Assembly (NCBI GenBank): GCA_029891345.1
Contig: CM057005.1
Coordinates: 60,963,760 to 61,027,759, forward strand
Reading direction: 5' to 3'
Length of the DNA: 64,000 nucleotides
Source: Dryococelus australis
Taxonomy: Eukaryota; Arthropoda; Insecta; Phasmatodea; Phasmatidae
The notes beneath the pieces were generated by a model, which was not told the DNA's origin, did not search any database, and was given only the letters and a program-made list of their open reading frames with translations. A program made the position numbers and the translations under genes. Below are positions 10,890 to 22,118 of this stretch, in pieces. The stretch's first letter is position 1, and each line of letters starts with the position of its first letter.

Positions 10890-13800
10890 TAGATACTGTG
10901 AAATAACACTGGTTTAAGCGTTTATCTGAATTAATTTAATTTCTGTGCACGAAATTAGTGTCTGCATTTCCGAAATAATTTTGTTCGGTAAGTTATATCA
11001 CGTCCCTATTCTTTCAGGATTCAATAAATCACGAACACTACGCTTTTACAATGTACGCATTGCAATTGCATCTAATTCATAACACAAAAACGCCTGTAAA
11101 AACTGAATTTCAGGAGTTTTCTATCTGAAAATCATCAATTTTTTTCACAGTCTCTTTATGAAGCAGACGTGTTAAGGCGAAGCAAATATTATTTGAGCAC
11201 CCAAAACGACGCTATTCTTATAGGCGAAAGAGCCACGTGTTGACATATCTGTGCGATTTTTTAGATTTGAATAAAGCACAAATGACGCAATTTAAACGAA
11301 ATAGCAAGGAGTAGAAGCTCTAAAGGGAGAATTTATGACACTAAAATATAAGGTTTAATTTCTCCAATGATAAAAATTTAAGTTTTGCTGCCAGTAATAT
11401 CATTTCATATTCATCACAGACAAGATTGTTTTGTTACAGGATCTGTTTAAGTTTAGCAATGATATCAGGTACTGGCAATCTTTTTGAGGAAAGTTCGATT
11501 TTTTTTTTTTCATATTGGATCAAATACTGTATATTGGCTGAACCGAGACAACTAATATGGTTTTTGCCACAACGTCCGCCAAAACATGGACGGTAGGGGA
11601 GGTGTTGATTAGTGAACTGCATGAATGGTAGGGGAGGTGTTGATTAGTGAACTGCACGAATGTAAGTTTTCAAGTTTATTTCGAGTTTCACAATTTACCC
11701 GAAATTAAATAACTGCAAGAAAAATTTATTATCGTATTGTTGTGGCTGTGTCAGGCCTATGTATCGGATCAATTGGACATTTATATAAAGCTACAGTCCC
11801 ACGAGATGAAGCATTAAAAAGTGAGGTTATATAAGAAGTCTGGGTTTTGTGCCAGTGCGAATAGTTAGTAAGGGTTTAAATGCTGCGAAACATGTTGAAA
11901 GTATACAGTTATTTGTCGTTTTAAGACAGCAATTCATAATTCTAACTGAAATTTTATTTTTATTTATAGGTGTATTCTTAAGGTTATGTTGAACGATTTC
12001 CAATTTCGGCCCCGGACACAAAACATAACTATATAATTTTCATCCATAGTAGTAGTTTCTAAACGTCTTCGCCTCACATTCTGTTAAAACGTAGTAACTT
12101 TATCACAAGTAATTGACATAATAGACACAGCCTGTATCCTGAGCCGAATATGATAACAATACTTCATTACCTACTGATTATATTTATACAAATTCGTTAA
12201 ACGACGCTAAAAAAAAATAAAATATTTAAGCACTCAAATCAGCAAAAAAAAAAAAAAATAATAATTACATTCAAAATTCAATAAACGGATGCGATTTCGG
12301 GCACGTGCGGAAAGTAAACCTTGAACAGGAACTCCAGGAAAGTTGGAAGTGGCGGTGAATGGGACAGTTAGGCCGGAGTCTCGTGCCTGCTGGAGCGTGA
12401 TGTCGAAGCGGGTATGTTATTTTTAGTGGGGAGGTTTTTCCGGGCAATCGATAGCCCGTGCCACGTCGCCGGCTGGCTGGCACCGACCAAGTGGCTACAA
12501 CGGCCGTAAGGAACGTGCCCTCGCACGTGACTCGTCCGTAAAACTTATTATTTGTTTTTGTTAATTGTTCGTGAAAGCCATATTTCCGCAACACGCAGCA
12601 CTCTTATTGTATCGCGGATTTCAGCGTCGACAGTAAATCGAGATTTAAAAAAAAAAATTGGGTTTTGTTGTGTCGGGGAGGCGGCTGCTTGTTTTGCGTG
12701 AATACGTCTACGTTGATGCGCTCGGACGCCTTGATGTTTATTTTACGTTCCCGGCAACCCTATACGATTTCTGCATATCGACTTGGCTTATTGACGAGTA
12801 TAGGCCGAAATAGTGTTGAGTTTTCTTTTTTTTTTTTTACATTAAACGCAAACAGCTACACAAATGTTTTTATACACGCAATCGATTGATCTTGTCGAGA
12901 GCTGTCGATTGAACCTCAAACGAGCGTCGCAACTTCTTCTAGTCAAAAGTTATACTACGCGGATGTTATAAGACGCGGCGAAACGAACTCAAAAGTGCGC
13001 GTCCCCCCTCCCCCCCCCCCCACAATCGATACTTCGCAGTCCTCACTCAGCGTAACATATTATTTGATGTTATTGCAATAGAGTGCCATACTTGAATTTA
13101 GAATGTTGACAATACATTCGGAGCTGCAATGCCAAACTGCATCCCCCCGATTTTGTTATCAACAGATTTTCTGGATTGCCTCCCACTGTGGTTGCAAATT
13201 TGAAGACGTGTTCACGTCAAAACATTCAGTGGCATGATCCTGATGCTAAATTTTTTACAATGTGTGATTTGTCAATTTTTCATGACTGAGCATACATTCA
13301 TGAAGCTTTATCCTACCTAGGTTGGTAAGATCAATGCTTTTAGTTTGTCAACTTCAAATTTTCGCCGCCAGGGTGCACTTGTGTTCCGTGTGTACTGAAT
13401 TTTCCCGTTTTGTACGTATGGGATTATTGCAATTTTCATAAAATTAACCTACTTGCACTGAAAAAAAAAAATTTGTAATTTGTACTGAGAAATTATTTGT
13501 AATTTTACGAAGGCTTGTAATAGTACAACAATTTCTCCCGTGAAACTACTCGTTTGTTAAACTACAAGGGCCGCGTTTGTAATACAACTCAATAAATGTT
13601 TGCGCTATACTTGCCCGTTTCCACGAGCTTCAGCAAAATTTCGGACACTTAACAACGTAAAAACCGCATTCAGCAGTTTGTTGCAAAAACTATGGGTTGT
13701 GTAAAGCGTAGCTGCGTGCAAGGAGAAATGTATTGCAAGTTTGAATTACGTTAAACACTTAAAACAATTCAAACAATCACAATGAAACGTGACCTTATTA

Positions 13801-14109
13801 TGCATTAACTGTTAACGTTTCATAACTACACAGAACTCACAAATCGGCTCTGAAAACCACCTGAAGAGTAAAGTTAGCACTTGTAAAATCAACTATTGAG
13901 AAAAAAAAAATTACTGACTGTAGCTATGCTTACCTTCACCGCCACGCGGTACACCAGTTTAGGTGGCAGTAAATTAATAAATATATTAATATCTGATGTT
14001 GCGTTGAGAGTGTATTATGTAAATTTATAAATACTAAAGTGTAAAATTTTTTATCTTACACACGTAAGAGCACGAATTCTTATAATATTAAGCAAGTTAC
14101 TTTCCTAAA
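10890..14109. other. AT-rich DNA with one GC-rich patch
   Basis: A 35 bp duplication lies at 11592-11661. From 12290 to 12545 the sequence is GC-rich (GCCGGCTGGCTGGCACC, CGCACGTGAC), with a 107-codon minus-strand frame that shows no family motif. A C-run lies near 13008-13021. At 13459-13640 a CACTGAAAAAAAAAAATTTG start and repeated TTTGTAATTT motifs look like one end of another TIR element, but the partner end is uncertain. Confidence 0.45.
11592..11661. repeat. 35 bp tandem duplication
   Basis: GGTAGGGGAGGTGTTGATTA and the following 15 bases occur twice in direct succession, with one C/T difference near the end of the unit. A recent local duplication. Confidence 0.9.
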
Positions 14110-14242
14110 CATTCCTTGTTTAAAGTGACATGGTCCATGTCAAAGTTAAACTTACATATAGCGGAAGGATACAAAATAAGATGGTAAGTAGTTCCTAAGC
14201 ATGACTTACAAAACGTCTTTATTAACCTTGAACAGCCTATAG
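14110..14242 (+). mobile_element. Family A MITE, partial (right end)
   Basis: It contains AGCGGAAGGATACAAAA and ends in CCTTGAACAGCCTATAG, matching the right part of the long family A copies (GGCGGAAGAATACACAA ... GAACAGCCTATAG). The left two thirds of the long form are absent. Confidence 0.6.
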
Positions 14243-14668
14243 GTTTCTTACTAAAATTGTTCAACCTACTTTTGCTTTTTATTTCTCTGTTAAAAGTATC
14301 CCAGGAAAAACACAATCCCTATACTTAAATATCAATTCAATTTAAAACTTCTCTCCTGCTTGACATGGAGTCAGAAATTACGACGCTACAGTCCTGCAAA
14401 AAAAATGTTATAGTCCATTCACGGTTAATTGAAATTTTCTGAAGCCTTGCTGAAGTTCTACTTTCAGGATATTCCTCCAGCCATTGCATGCAAAGCTTAC
14501 ACAAGTTTAGAAAACTACACCGAAGGGATAGCGCACCGCATTCGAGGGCATTCACTTTAATAATACTTTCCGTAAGAACTATTTCTTACTAGGCATTACC
14601 AACGCACCTATATTCTCCCTGTTTTTCCACACAAAATTATAAATGGGATATTATAGTTTAGATGAGTG

Positions 14669-15072
14669 GGATGGAGCCGCGCGTCCAAGGTCAAGACGCG
14701 AGGGAGCGATACGGTCGACACTAACACGCACGCCTAGGTCCCCATCGCTCCTACGAGCAAGACTTGCAGTGTTTGCGTCGTGATGCTGCAACAGTGGGAC
14801 TTTATTACACGCCATGAAAGCCCACAGATTGAACTGCGCCGTATACTTATACTTTTCTCTTGCTGCTCAAGAAAATTCATAGGCAAAATTTAAAAATGCT
14901 ATATTTAACCATTTCCATTAATTTTTTTCTCCAAGAATACATTTAATATGGCAAAAGTAATATAATATAGGGCATATATAATTGTTCTTTTTATTTTGTG
15001 ACAAAATTCGTATTTGCAGAACAGCTGTGTTCGCGTAAACAGCTGTTTCACAGAAAATGTTTCAGTCCATCC
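14669..15072 (+). mobile_element. Family B repeat, copy 1
   Basis: It matches 55422-55860 in direct and 16030-16490 in inverse orientation. Shared blocks are GAGGGAGCGATACGG, CATCGCTCCTACG(A/C)GCAAG, GCCCACAGATT, TTTTTTCTCCAAGAATACA and TTTCACAGAAAATG. Short ends GGATGGA and TCCATCC may be the tips of inverted repeats. Non-coding; superfamily unknown. Confidence 0.65.
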
Positions 15073-16029
15073 TCTTGTTAACAACAAATAAGATACTTCT
15101 ATGCATGCATGGCTACAAAACTCCTGCGATACACGACGTGTTTAGGAAACAACCAATCGCGCAATACGTGGGGTATTTTATCAAAGGTTGTATCTAAAAA
15201 GCACGAAGAAACTGCGAACACACTACGGCGCATTGCCTTGTCTGGCAAAAGCGCCTTCTTTGGCACGCAGCGACTCGTTCAGTTCACATTAAACCGCTGA
15301 GAGGCGGTTTGCATAGTTTCGCGAGAAAAAAAGGCGCCGAACACTTCAAAGTCACTCGAAACTTCTTTCAACAACACCCCGGATCCCGAGCAATCAAACT
15401 GTTTTTTTTTTTTTTTTATCTTCTCCTTTCTTTACTGCGGCCAATTTCAAGTTGAAACCTGAAGCGTCGCTACGATTTAGAGCGAGGTTTTTATTTTCGA
15501 GAAAAAAATTTAAGTTTCGGGAGACATCTGCACGGCCGTTAACGACGCGATCGGTTCATGGTTCAAATACCGGTCAGTGCATGGGCGTGGTTGCAATTTG
15601 AATAATTTTTTAATGGTTTTGGTTCTTAAAGAGTGTTATGGACCGTAGACTAAAGATGAGGTAGGCCGATCTCGCTGGCTGCGTACAGCGTATCTCCGTG
15701 TCCCAACATTAAAACGCTTTTCTGCCAACACGTCTAGCGGAAAAAGCGTGGGTTGGATTTGAGGTTAGAACACTGTTTAGTAAACAAGTGCTTTTGAGAC
15801 GTTTTCATACTTCCTCTAATCAATTTGTATTGCAGTTTGACTAAATTCAAACTGATAAAAGTATTTTATTAATATGATAGTGCATGTCATATAAAAATCA
15901 AGATATAAACAAACACATTGATCACTGTTGACCACGTGACTTTGACAGTTGTGCAGGATTGGGGTAGGTCAATGTTGGGTAATGCGCAGAAGACAAATAA
16001 GCGGTCTACCTCATTTTTAGTCTATGTTA
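15073..16029. other. Unique DNA between two family B copies
   Basis: A 7 bp stem hairpin AAACCGC-TGAGAG-GCGGTTT lies at 15291-15310. A short inverted pair (TAGACTAAAGATGAGGTAG at about 15657 and its partner at about 16006-16026) brackets 15680-16003. No coding frame is recognised; a B-box-like GGTTCAAATACC at 15564 stands without a convincing A box. Confidence 0.4.
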
Positions 16030-16490
16030 TGGACCCCCGCATTTTCTGTGAAATAGTTATTTGCGCGAATACGCGCATCTCGGTAAATAAATGTTCTGCA
16101 AATACGACTTTTTGTCAGAAAAGATAAAAAAAAAAATATATATATCTATGACCTAATTTTGTTACTTTCGTCATATTAAGTGTATTCTTGGAGAAAAAAA
16201 AACTCGTGGAAATTGTCAAATATCGCATTTTTAAAGCTTGCTAATGCAGTTTCCTTTAGCGGCAAGAGAAAAGTACAAAGATACGGGCGTAGCTTAATAT
16301 GTGGGCTATCATCGCGTGTAATAAAATCCATATGTTACAGATCTAATTTGCACATTACACAGCGTTACGGCGGAAACACTGCGCGCCTTGCGCGTAGGAG
16401 CGATGAGGCGCTAGGCATGCGTGTAAGTGTCGCCCGTATCGCTCCCTCGTTTCTTGACCTTCGAGCGGGGTTCCCACGGGGGTCCGTCCC
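16030..16490 (-). mobile_element. Family B repeat, copy 2, with short TIRs
   Basis: This is the longest family B copy (461 bp). The ends TGGACCCCCGC and GGGGGTCCG form an inverted repeat of about 10 bp. The interior matches copies 1 and 3 in reverse orientation (GCGCGTAGGAGCGATGAGG, GTATCGCTCCCTCG). Open frames here are incidental. The short TIR suggests a DNA-transposon derivative; no target duplication is clear. Confidence 0.65.
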
Positions 16491-17662
16491 ACTCTTAACA
16501 CGGTACAAAAAAAGGGAGAGGTGACAGCTTTACAAACGTTTTGAAACTCAACATTTCTACTTCCACAGTTATTTTCCAATAAATAACAGCCAAGATAAAC
16601 AAACGGTTACTTTATGTGGGTTTCTACAGATGCGCTGAAGGTAAATATCCAAAATTCCCATACTTCAGGAAGTACACAAACCTTTCCATCCTCTTGCAGC
16701 CAATACACATTAAAATAAAATGTGCGCTTGCAATTATGGGAGAGAAATTCATAAACTCAAAAGTCTGGGATCAATTTACCTGAATTATTGCTTTCTATTT
16801 TGGTGTCACATAGCTGAGATACAAAGCTACATACATTTACACAAAAGCAGTTTAACTCGTGGGCGGTATGAATGATCGGAAAAACAACAACATCTATGTT
16901 TCGTTAAGTTAGCATAATAGTCTAAGTAGTGACGTGGCATGTTTTGTATCGCTATCTCTATAATCTTGGAAGTTTGTATGGAGTAAGACAATGTTTAAAA
17001 CACCCTCTCTAAAGTCACTTCGTTTTAATTAAAACTTCTCCGCTTTTCCGTTTCTTGTGCTTGAGATTCCGTTACTTACGGTTCATTTAATCTTTCATTA
17101 AGCTGCAAAGCAAACCACGCCGTGATTAAAAAAAGTGCCAAAGAATTAAATAGCAGTGTTATAGTGTCTTATCTACTGTTTTAAAACCTTTAATATGCTA
17201 TGCTCCCAATTCCTGTTATTTACTCTTTCCTTAGCAGGTAATATAACAGTTTATGAGAGCAATTTGGAAAAATGTTTCAAAGAAGTGTCCTCGATTTTCC
17301 TGGAGTAATGTTTACCAGAGTTGTAATTCGGAAGATAACTGGACCCTTATTCATAAATTCGTTGAGAGGGATATTTGTAATTAATCTGAGTTTCCCAGAA
17401 TGCCAAAGCTCAAAGTTTGTTCAACATTTGCGCAAGTGAACAGCAACTAAAATTCGGTCGTTGTTGTGTTAAGTGGGTGGCTCCCTTCCAAGAAACTTTT
17501 TAAATTAACAAACTTATTCTGAATATAATTATTTTTACACTTGTAATATAAGACTATACGGAATTTATTCTAAATATTGCCCTTCAATCGACTTTATACC
17601 TATGGCACTGTGAAGTTAAATTCCATAATCTAACACTGTCAGTCATTAAAATTGCAATGACG
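16491..17662. other. Unique AT-rich DNA
   Basis: No repeat ends, tandem repeats or recognisable frames were found. Confidence 0.5.
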
Positions 17663-17665
17663 TTA

Positions 17666-18339
17666 AGTCCCTGTCACACTGTAAAATTTTTCCATCTAAC
17701 TACTTCCAATAAGTTGGTCAAATAAAGTTGGACAGTTATGACGTAATCGAAACGTCATAAACGTCGCCAATTTTGTCTGAGAATGTTGGATGGCTTCACT
17801 TTCCATCAAACATTTGAAAGTTCGACCGCTTATCAAATTTATTCGACTTTTGACGGTCTCAGCCAATCAGAATCGTGCACGACAAAAATGGACGTCAAAA
17901 AACTTAAAATACGGAACAATTGCTGGAAACGTAGTAAGTTATGAAGATAACTAGTTTATGTAGAAACTGTCTGTGCATGAATGTTGCACATAATATTACG
18001 AACTCAGCGGCATTTATTTCATTGTGCAGGGAACATATCTTATAAATAAATTTTTTATTTAGTAAAGAAACGAAAATAAATTACAATAGTATTTGCATTT
18101 ATTCCTATAATGGACCACATGGAAAAACAAAAGCAATATCTCACTATGAAAATAATTTTTAAATAATATTTGAAATCAGATTCTGCCAATAAAAAAAATT
18201 TAACACTGTGACAAATTTCCAAACCCATTCGAGATTATTTGATAAAATTTGTTGGAAGGAAAATTAGACGGCCGTATTTTGCCCTTAAATTTCGTCAAGT
18301 ATATTTGAAGGGAAAAAATTTGATAGTGTGACAGGGGCT
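17666..18339. mobile_element. PIF/Harbinger-like MITE with TTA target duplications
   Basis: The left end AGTCCCTGTCACACTGTAA and the right end ATAGTGTGACAGGGGCT are inverted repeats, and the similarity continues inward (AAATTTTTCC against GGAAAAAATTT). TTA lies immediately outside both ends (17663-17665 and 18340-18342), the 3 bp duplication typical of the PIF/Harbinger superfamily. At 674 bp, with no transposase frame, it is non-autonomous. The interior is AT-rich and includes a CCAATCAGAATCG box. Confidence 0.8.
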
Positions 18340-18397
18340 TTAGGTATAACAACCAAATTTATTCTACAGTGTACTCATCATGCACAGGTGACAAGGG

Positions 18398-19373
18398 TTA
18401 CTCTTCCACCTCGGCATACAGGATATGGGAAGACCTGTGCTGAGTGGCCCCATCACGAGCAGCAATAACCACTGCTACACGACGCAGCATTGAGAGGAAG
18501 GGACTTCGGATACCCGTCTGGGGTATCTCCGCCCATGCTGCTCCGATGCGTGCCCGAAGTTCATCCACTGTAGCCTTGGGTCTCCTGTGACAGGCCACTC
18601 TTTGTTCCCGCTTTCGATGGGCGAGAGATCTGGTGAATGCGCAGGCCAAGAAACTTTGGTCATCCAGGAACCGTCGGACGATTCGTGCCACACGCGGTCG
18701 TGCATTGTCTTTTTGGTACGGTGTCCTATGGTGGTCCTGAAGACAGGGGACAGCAACAGGCTCCAACACATCCACGATGTAACGGTTGCCGGTCGGTGTT
18801 GCCAGCGATGCGGACTATGTGCGAGCGGGAACGGAGTCCAGTGGCACTTCCTGCCGGAACTCCAGGTGCTGGGCTGGAAAAAAAAAGTAGGACTTGCCAT
18901 GCGTACACCACGGCGCCGCCAGGTACGAGTTCGACCATTGCGCTATTCATCCCTACAGGCTCGACGCTCCACGCTCCATTGCAGCTGCAGGCGCCTGTGA
19001 TGGGCGCAGTTAGTGGAAACTGTAGTAACGGGCGTCTGGAAATGACGCCCTGATGCCGCAGACGGCGGAAGAACCGCACGTGCAGACGCTGATTGACGTG
19101 TCACGTGCCTGAACTCCTGAGCAAGGATGTTTGATGTGGATGTACGGTCCGTCATCGCGATGCGCACCAGATGTCCGTTCTCGCGCTCTTTGACGCGACG
19201 GAGCCATCGGCGTTCTCCATGTCGCTCAGCCCGTCCCATATCCGGTCCACCGCGGTTGCAGTTATCCCAACACGAAAACCAATTTCGCGGTAGGATAATC
19301 CACAATCCAGATAGGCCACGATTAGGCCGCGATTCTCTCGCAGTAAAGGGCGGGAACCTGTTCGACGCGACAT
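18398..19373 (-). pseudogene. Tc1-like transposase pseudogene
   Basis: Three minus-strand frames, read in series, cover most of a Tc1-type transposase. The N-terminus (19373 down) has a helix-turn-helix region with GLSYREIGFRVGI and a DRIWDG segment. A middle frame holds ARTVRRRL-like and RRPLLQFPLT segments. The C-terminal part has QKDNARPRVARIV with the second catalytic Asp and, in another frame, PAHSPDLSPIE with the third acidic residue. At least three frameshifts are needed, and the region expected to hold the first catalytic Asp is not recognisable. No terminal repeats are obvious, so boundaries are those of the coding remnant. Clearly dead. Confidence 0.85.
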
Positions 19374-19454
19374 GCTCGTTCATTTCGTGTACTGTTTGTC
19401 ATGCTTAAGGCCTGGTAGGGTTATGGTTGACTACGGGAAGGAGTATTGCGGGAG

Positions 19455-19637
19455 TAGATTTGTAAAGCTTTTAATTTTCTAATAATTCCACAATTTCAGC
19501 TGACCGACGCATGAATAAAGTTATGAGGCCCTTGGCCATGTTAATTTCACATAAGGCGGAAGAATACACAACGTGCATACAAGTAGCTATTAAGTATGGC
19601 TTTCAAAAATGCTCATTTTACTGTGAACAGCCTATAG
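19455..19637 (+). mobile_element. Family A MITE, partial long form
   Basis: It matches the right half of the long family A copies: TTTCTAATAATT(C/T)CACA, GACCGACG(C/A)ATGAAT, ATGAGGCC(C), AAGGCGGAAGAATACACAA, and the end TGAACAGCCTATAG. The left half is missing. Confidence 0.75.
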
Positions 19638-19743
19638 TTTACGATACACGTTAACAGTAACTTTCAAAAATGTTCTCCCCCATTGTCTGTGCAGTGGGCA
19701 CAGCAGCTTACCATAAACGCAAGACAGTAGTATTGCATATGTG

Positions 19744-19990
19744 CTATAGGCTGTTCTCGGTAAAGTGAGCACTTTTTAAGACCCTCCCAACAGGCACTAA
19801 CCACTAATAAATATATCTTATTCCAGCCTCAGGAATTAAATTTTGAGGGTGGTGAAATGTATATACACTGTGTTTATTGGTCACATTGCAATGTTTATAT
19901 AAAAAAAGCAGCCGGAAGATGGAAATTGGACGAAAGGAAAAGTTTATAAGGGCCTTAAAAAGTGCTCACTTTACCGTGAACAGCCTATAG
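19744..19990. mobile_element. Family A MITE, complete short form
   Basis: The ends CTATAGGCTGTTCTCGG and CCGTGAACAGCCTATAG are inverted repeats that continue inward (TAAAGTGAGCACTTTTTAAG against TTAAAAAGTGCTCACTTTA), about 37 bp in all. The 247 bp interior (CACTGTGTTTATTGGTCAC, GGAAGATGGAAATTG) is shared with the copy at 27473-27788. Non-coding. TA or TATA bordering GGCTGTTC may be the target duplication. Confidence 0.85.
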
Positions 19991-22064
19991 GCTCTGTTTC
20001 TCTGCAGCTGAAGATTCCTTTGAATTTTACATGAAACTGGTGGGTCCTGAGCAGTTGCCACAAGAGGCCAATTTCTGTTGATTAGATCACACTCCTCAAC
20101 AAACCAGCATAAAAACTCATTGTTCCTGGGAGTAAATTAGTGGTCTTCATTAAGAGGTTGGCCACCCGTGTTATTTCCATTACGGCGTGAGGTATTAATG
20201 AAAGTTTGCTCCTAGGTTGAAGATTCCTATCAAATAGATCAACGTTCGGAGAATCATGACATAATTTCAGTTCGTTTCCAACAGTTGCGCAAAAGTACAG
20301 TTTCAAATATCAATTTTCTTGGGTTCAATATATATCCCTTAATATTCAGTTTAGATAGAAGTGTCCCTATATTTTCCTCTTGATTTTTCACAAAGAATGA
20401 CCTCACGAAGTCTGCGGTAGAATTCGGCCCCATTCTGTATAAACGTATGCGACGTCCATTCCGCTCCTGCCTGTCAGGTTTACTACGTAATTTGAATTGC
20501 GTTTGTACGTCGCATTGAAAACACAGTTTCTTGTACGTCCCTATATTTTTATGCATCAACAAGCAAACCGTTGCGTGTTGCCCGTCCCGTTTTAAACAGA
20601 CCCAAGTCCTTCGGTTTGGACTGTGCGATGATAAGTCAGTGTGTGAGTCGGTAATTGAGTGGATCATTGATTGAGCGAGAACAATTTTAAAAATTTTTTT
20701 TTTTCATCTGAATTCAGTAACTGACAAAGAATTAGTAGAAGATAGTCATGCATGGTTTTTTTTATTTGACGATCACGCGCAAATATAATTGCGTTATAAT
20801 TAAAATAGACTATAAGTAGATTGTTGTTGGTTTTACTCGATATGTTGCATCGGCTAGCCGAATACAGTTTTCGTGCTTTAGTAGGTGAGGTAATATTTAA
20901 TTTGACTTCTAACGACTACACATTTGGATCATTTTAACACCTTTCATTTACCAGTGAATGTGCATTACTTGTTATTTATACTTTTCCCCTACTTACGATT
21001 TAATTAATAATTCTGACCTTCATCACTACCTTTATCTATTGAGTACCCCCTGAAACGAGGAACAATTGAAACACACCAGAAAACATCTAAGAAATAATTT
21101 CTCTCTGTCAAATTATTATTTTTGGAGAGGGAAACTGCATCTGCTCAAAGGCGTATACTTGATTCGAAGATCAATTTAGCGAATCGCGCAATCTTTATCG
21201 CTTCTTTTTTAATGTCCAGTATCCGAGAAATTAATGTTTTGTATGGATTAACTCATCGAGTGGGCAGCACAACGGTATAGCCAGCACAGTTACCTATGCT
21301 CTATTCGCAACTTAACAAGAGTCCTAATTTTCGTACTTCGGAAACATAGGGGATGTTGCCGATGGCAGATAGTTTTTCGTTAACTCCAAATTGTATTCTG
21401 TCCCTTCGCTAATATAAATTCTGATTTTGTGTTATAATATGAGGACAAAGCTAGTCTGTGGCCCCGCGTAAAAATACCTCCAGTCCAGTTGGTCTTACCC
21501 ATTCTTTAGTCTGTAAGTCTCGCTATATGCACCTTTCATACCAATTGATATTGATAAAATTTGTTAAAGGGGTTACACATTGATAATTTAAGCGAGCTTA
21601 ATGTATTCTGGTGTAGTTTTCCACGAACTTCATATTTATGTAGCCATGGTACTCGTATTATATATTTTTTAATTGGTTTTAGAGCAAAGAAAAATAGAGG
21701 TCTTAATAACCGCAAAAGTTTTTATGACATATGTTGCAAAACTCAGAGCATGTTGCACTTTACATAAAAGCCAATGTAACGTTTGTTATTTGCAGCAAAT
21801 ATTTTGTCATGTAATGATGAGTCATTAATCAACTAGGAAAACTATTTTTTCTAGCATATATTTATGTAATTAAAATTCCTGGAAGAAAATTATATATTGA
21901 ACGAAAGAAAGTTTCCTTGGTCTCGCATATAGAAGGGAACTTGTTATTTCAATACAGTATTTTTTCTAACTAATTCGCAATAATATGGGTTTGAATTTTT
22001 AATGATCCTTGTTTAAGTTTATCTTCATCTAAGTGAAACTCCTCCTAAACTAAGAACACCTTAA
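19991..22064. other. Unique DNA with one longer unassigned frame
   Basis: A 137-codon minus-strand frame (20254-20667) is the longest here. It shows no signal peptide, membrane segment or family motif that I recognise and no convincing splice context, so I do not call a gene. The rest is AT-rich unique sequence. Confidence 0.4.
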
Positions 22065-22065
22065 A

Positions 22066-22076
22066 ACACACACACA

Positions 22077-22116
<40 letters not shown>

Positions 22117-22118
22117 CG
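22066..22118. repeat. (CA)n(GT)n(GC)n alternating purine-pyrimidine tract
   Basis: An AC run passes without a phase break into TG repeats and then GC repeats, giving 53 bases of strict purine-pyrimidine alternation. The CA and TG arms are also self-complementary. Such tracts favour Z-DNA and cruciform structure. Confidence 0.9.

Noticed and set aside
12271-12594. 107-codon minus-strand frame in the second GC-rich patch
   Set aside because: Low-information composition rich in Arg, Pro and Ser, with no recognisable domain.
13459-13930. Further CACTG-type TIR element
   Set aside because: The left end CACTGAAAAAAAAAAATTTG and TTTGTAATTT motifs are suggestive, but the supposed right end near 13900-13920 does not pair well.
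15291-15310. Hairpin AAACCGC-TGAGAG-GCGGTTT as terminator or histone-type stem-loop
   Set aside because: No T-run follows, the sequence differs from the histone stem-loop, and no gene lies upstream.
15540-15600. tRNA-like GGTTCAAATACC
   Set aside because: Isolated B-box match without A box or TIR context.
20254-20667. 137-codon minus-strand frame
   Set aside because: It is the longest frame outside the repeats, but there is no domain, signal peptide, codon-bias cue or splice context that I can recognise; a chance frame is as likely.
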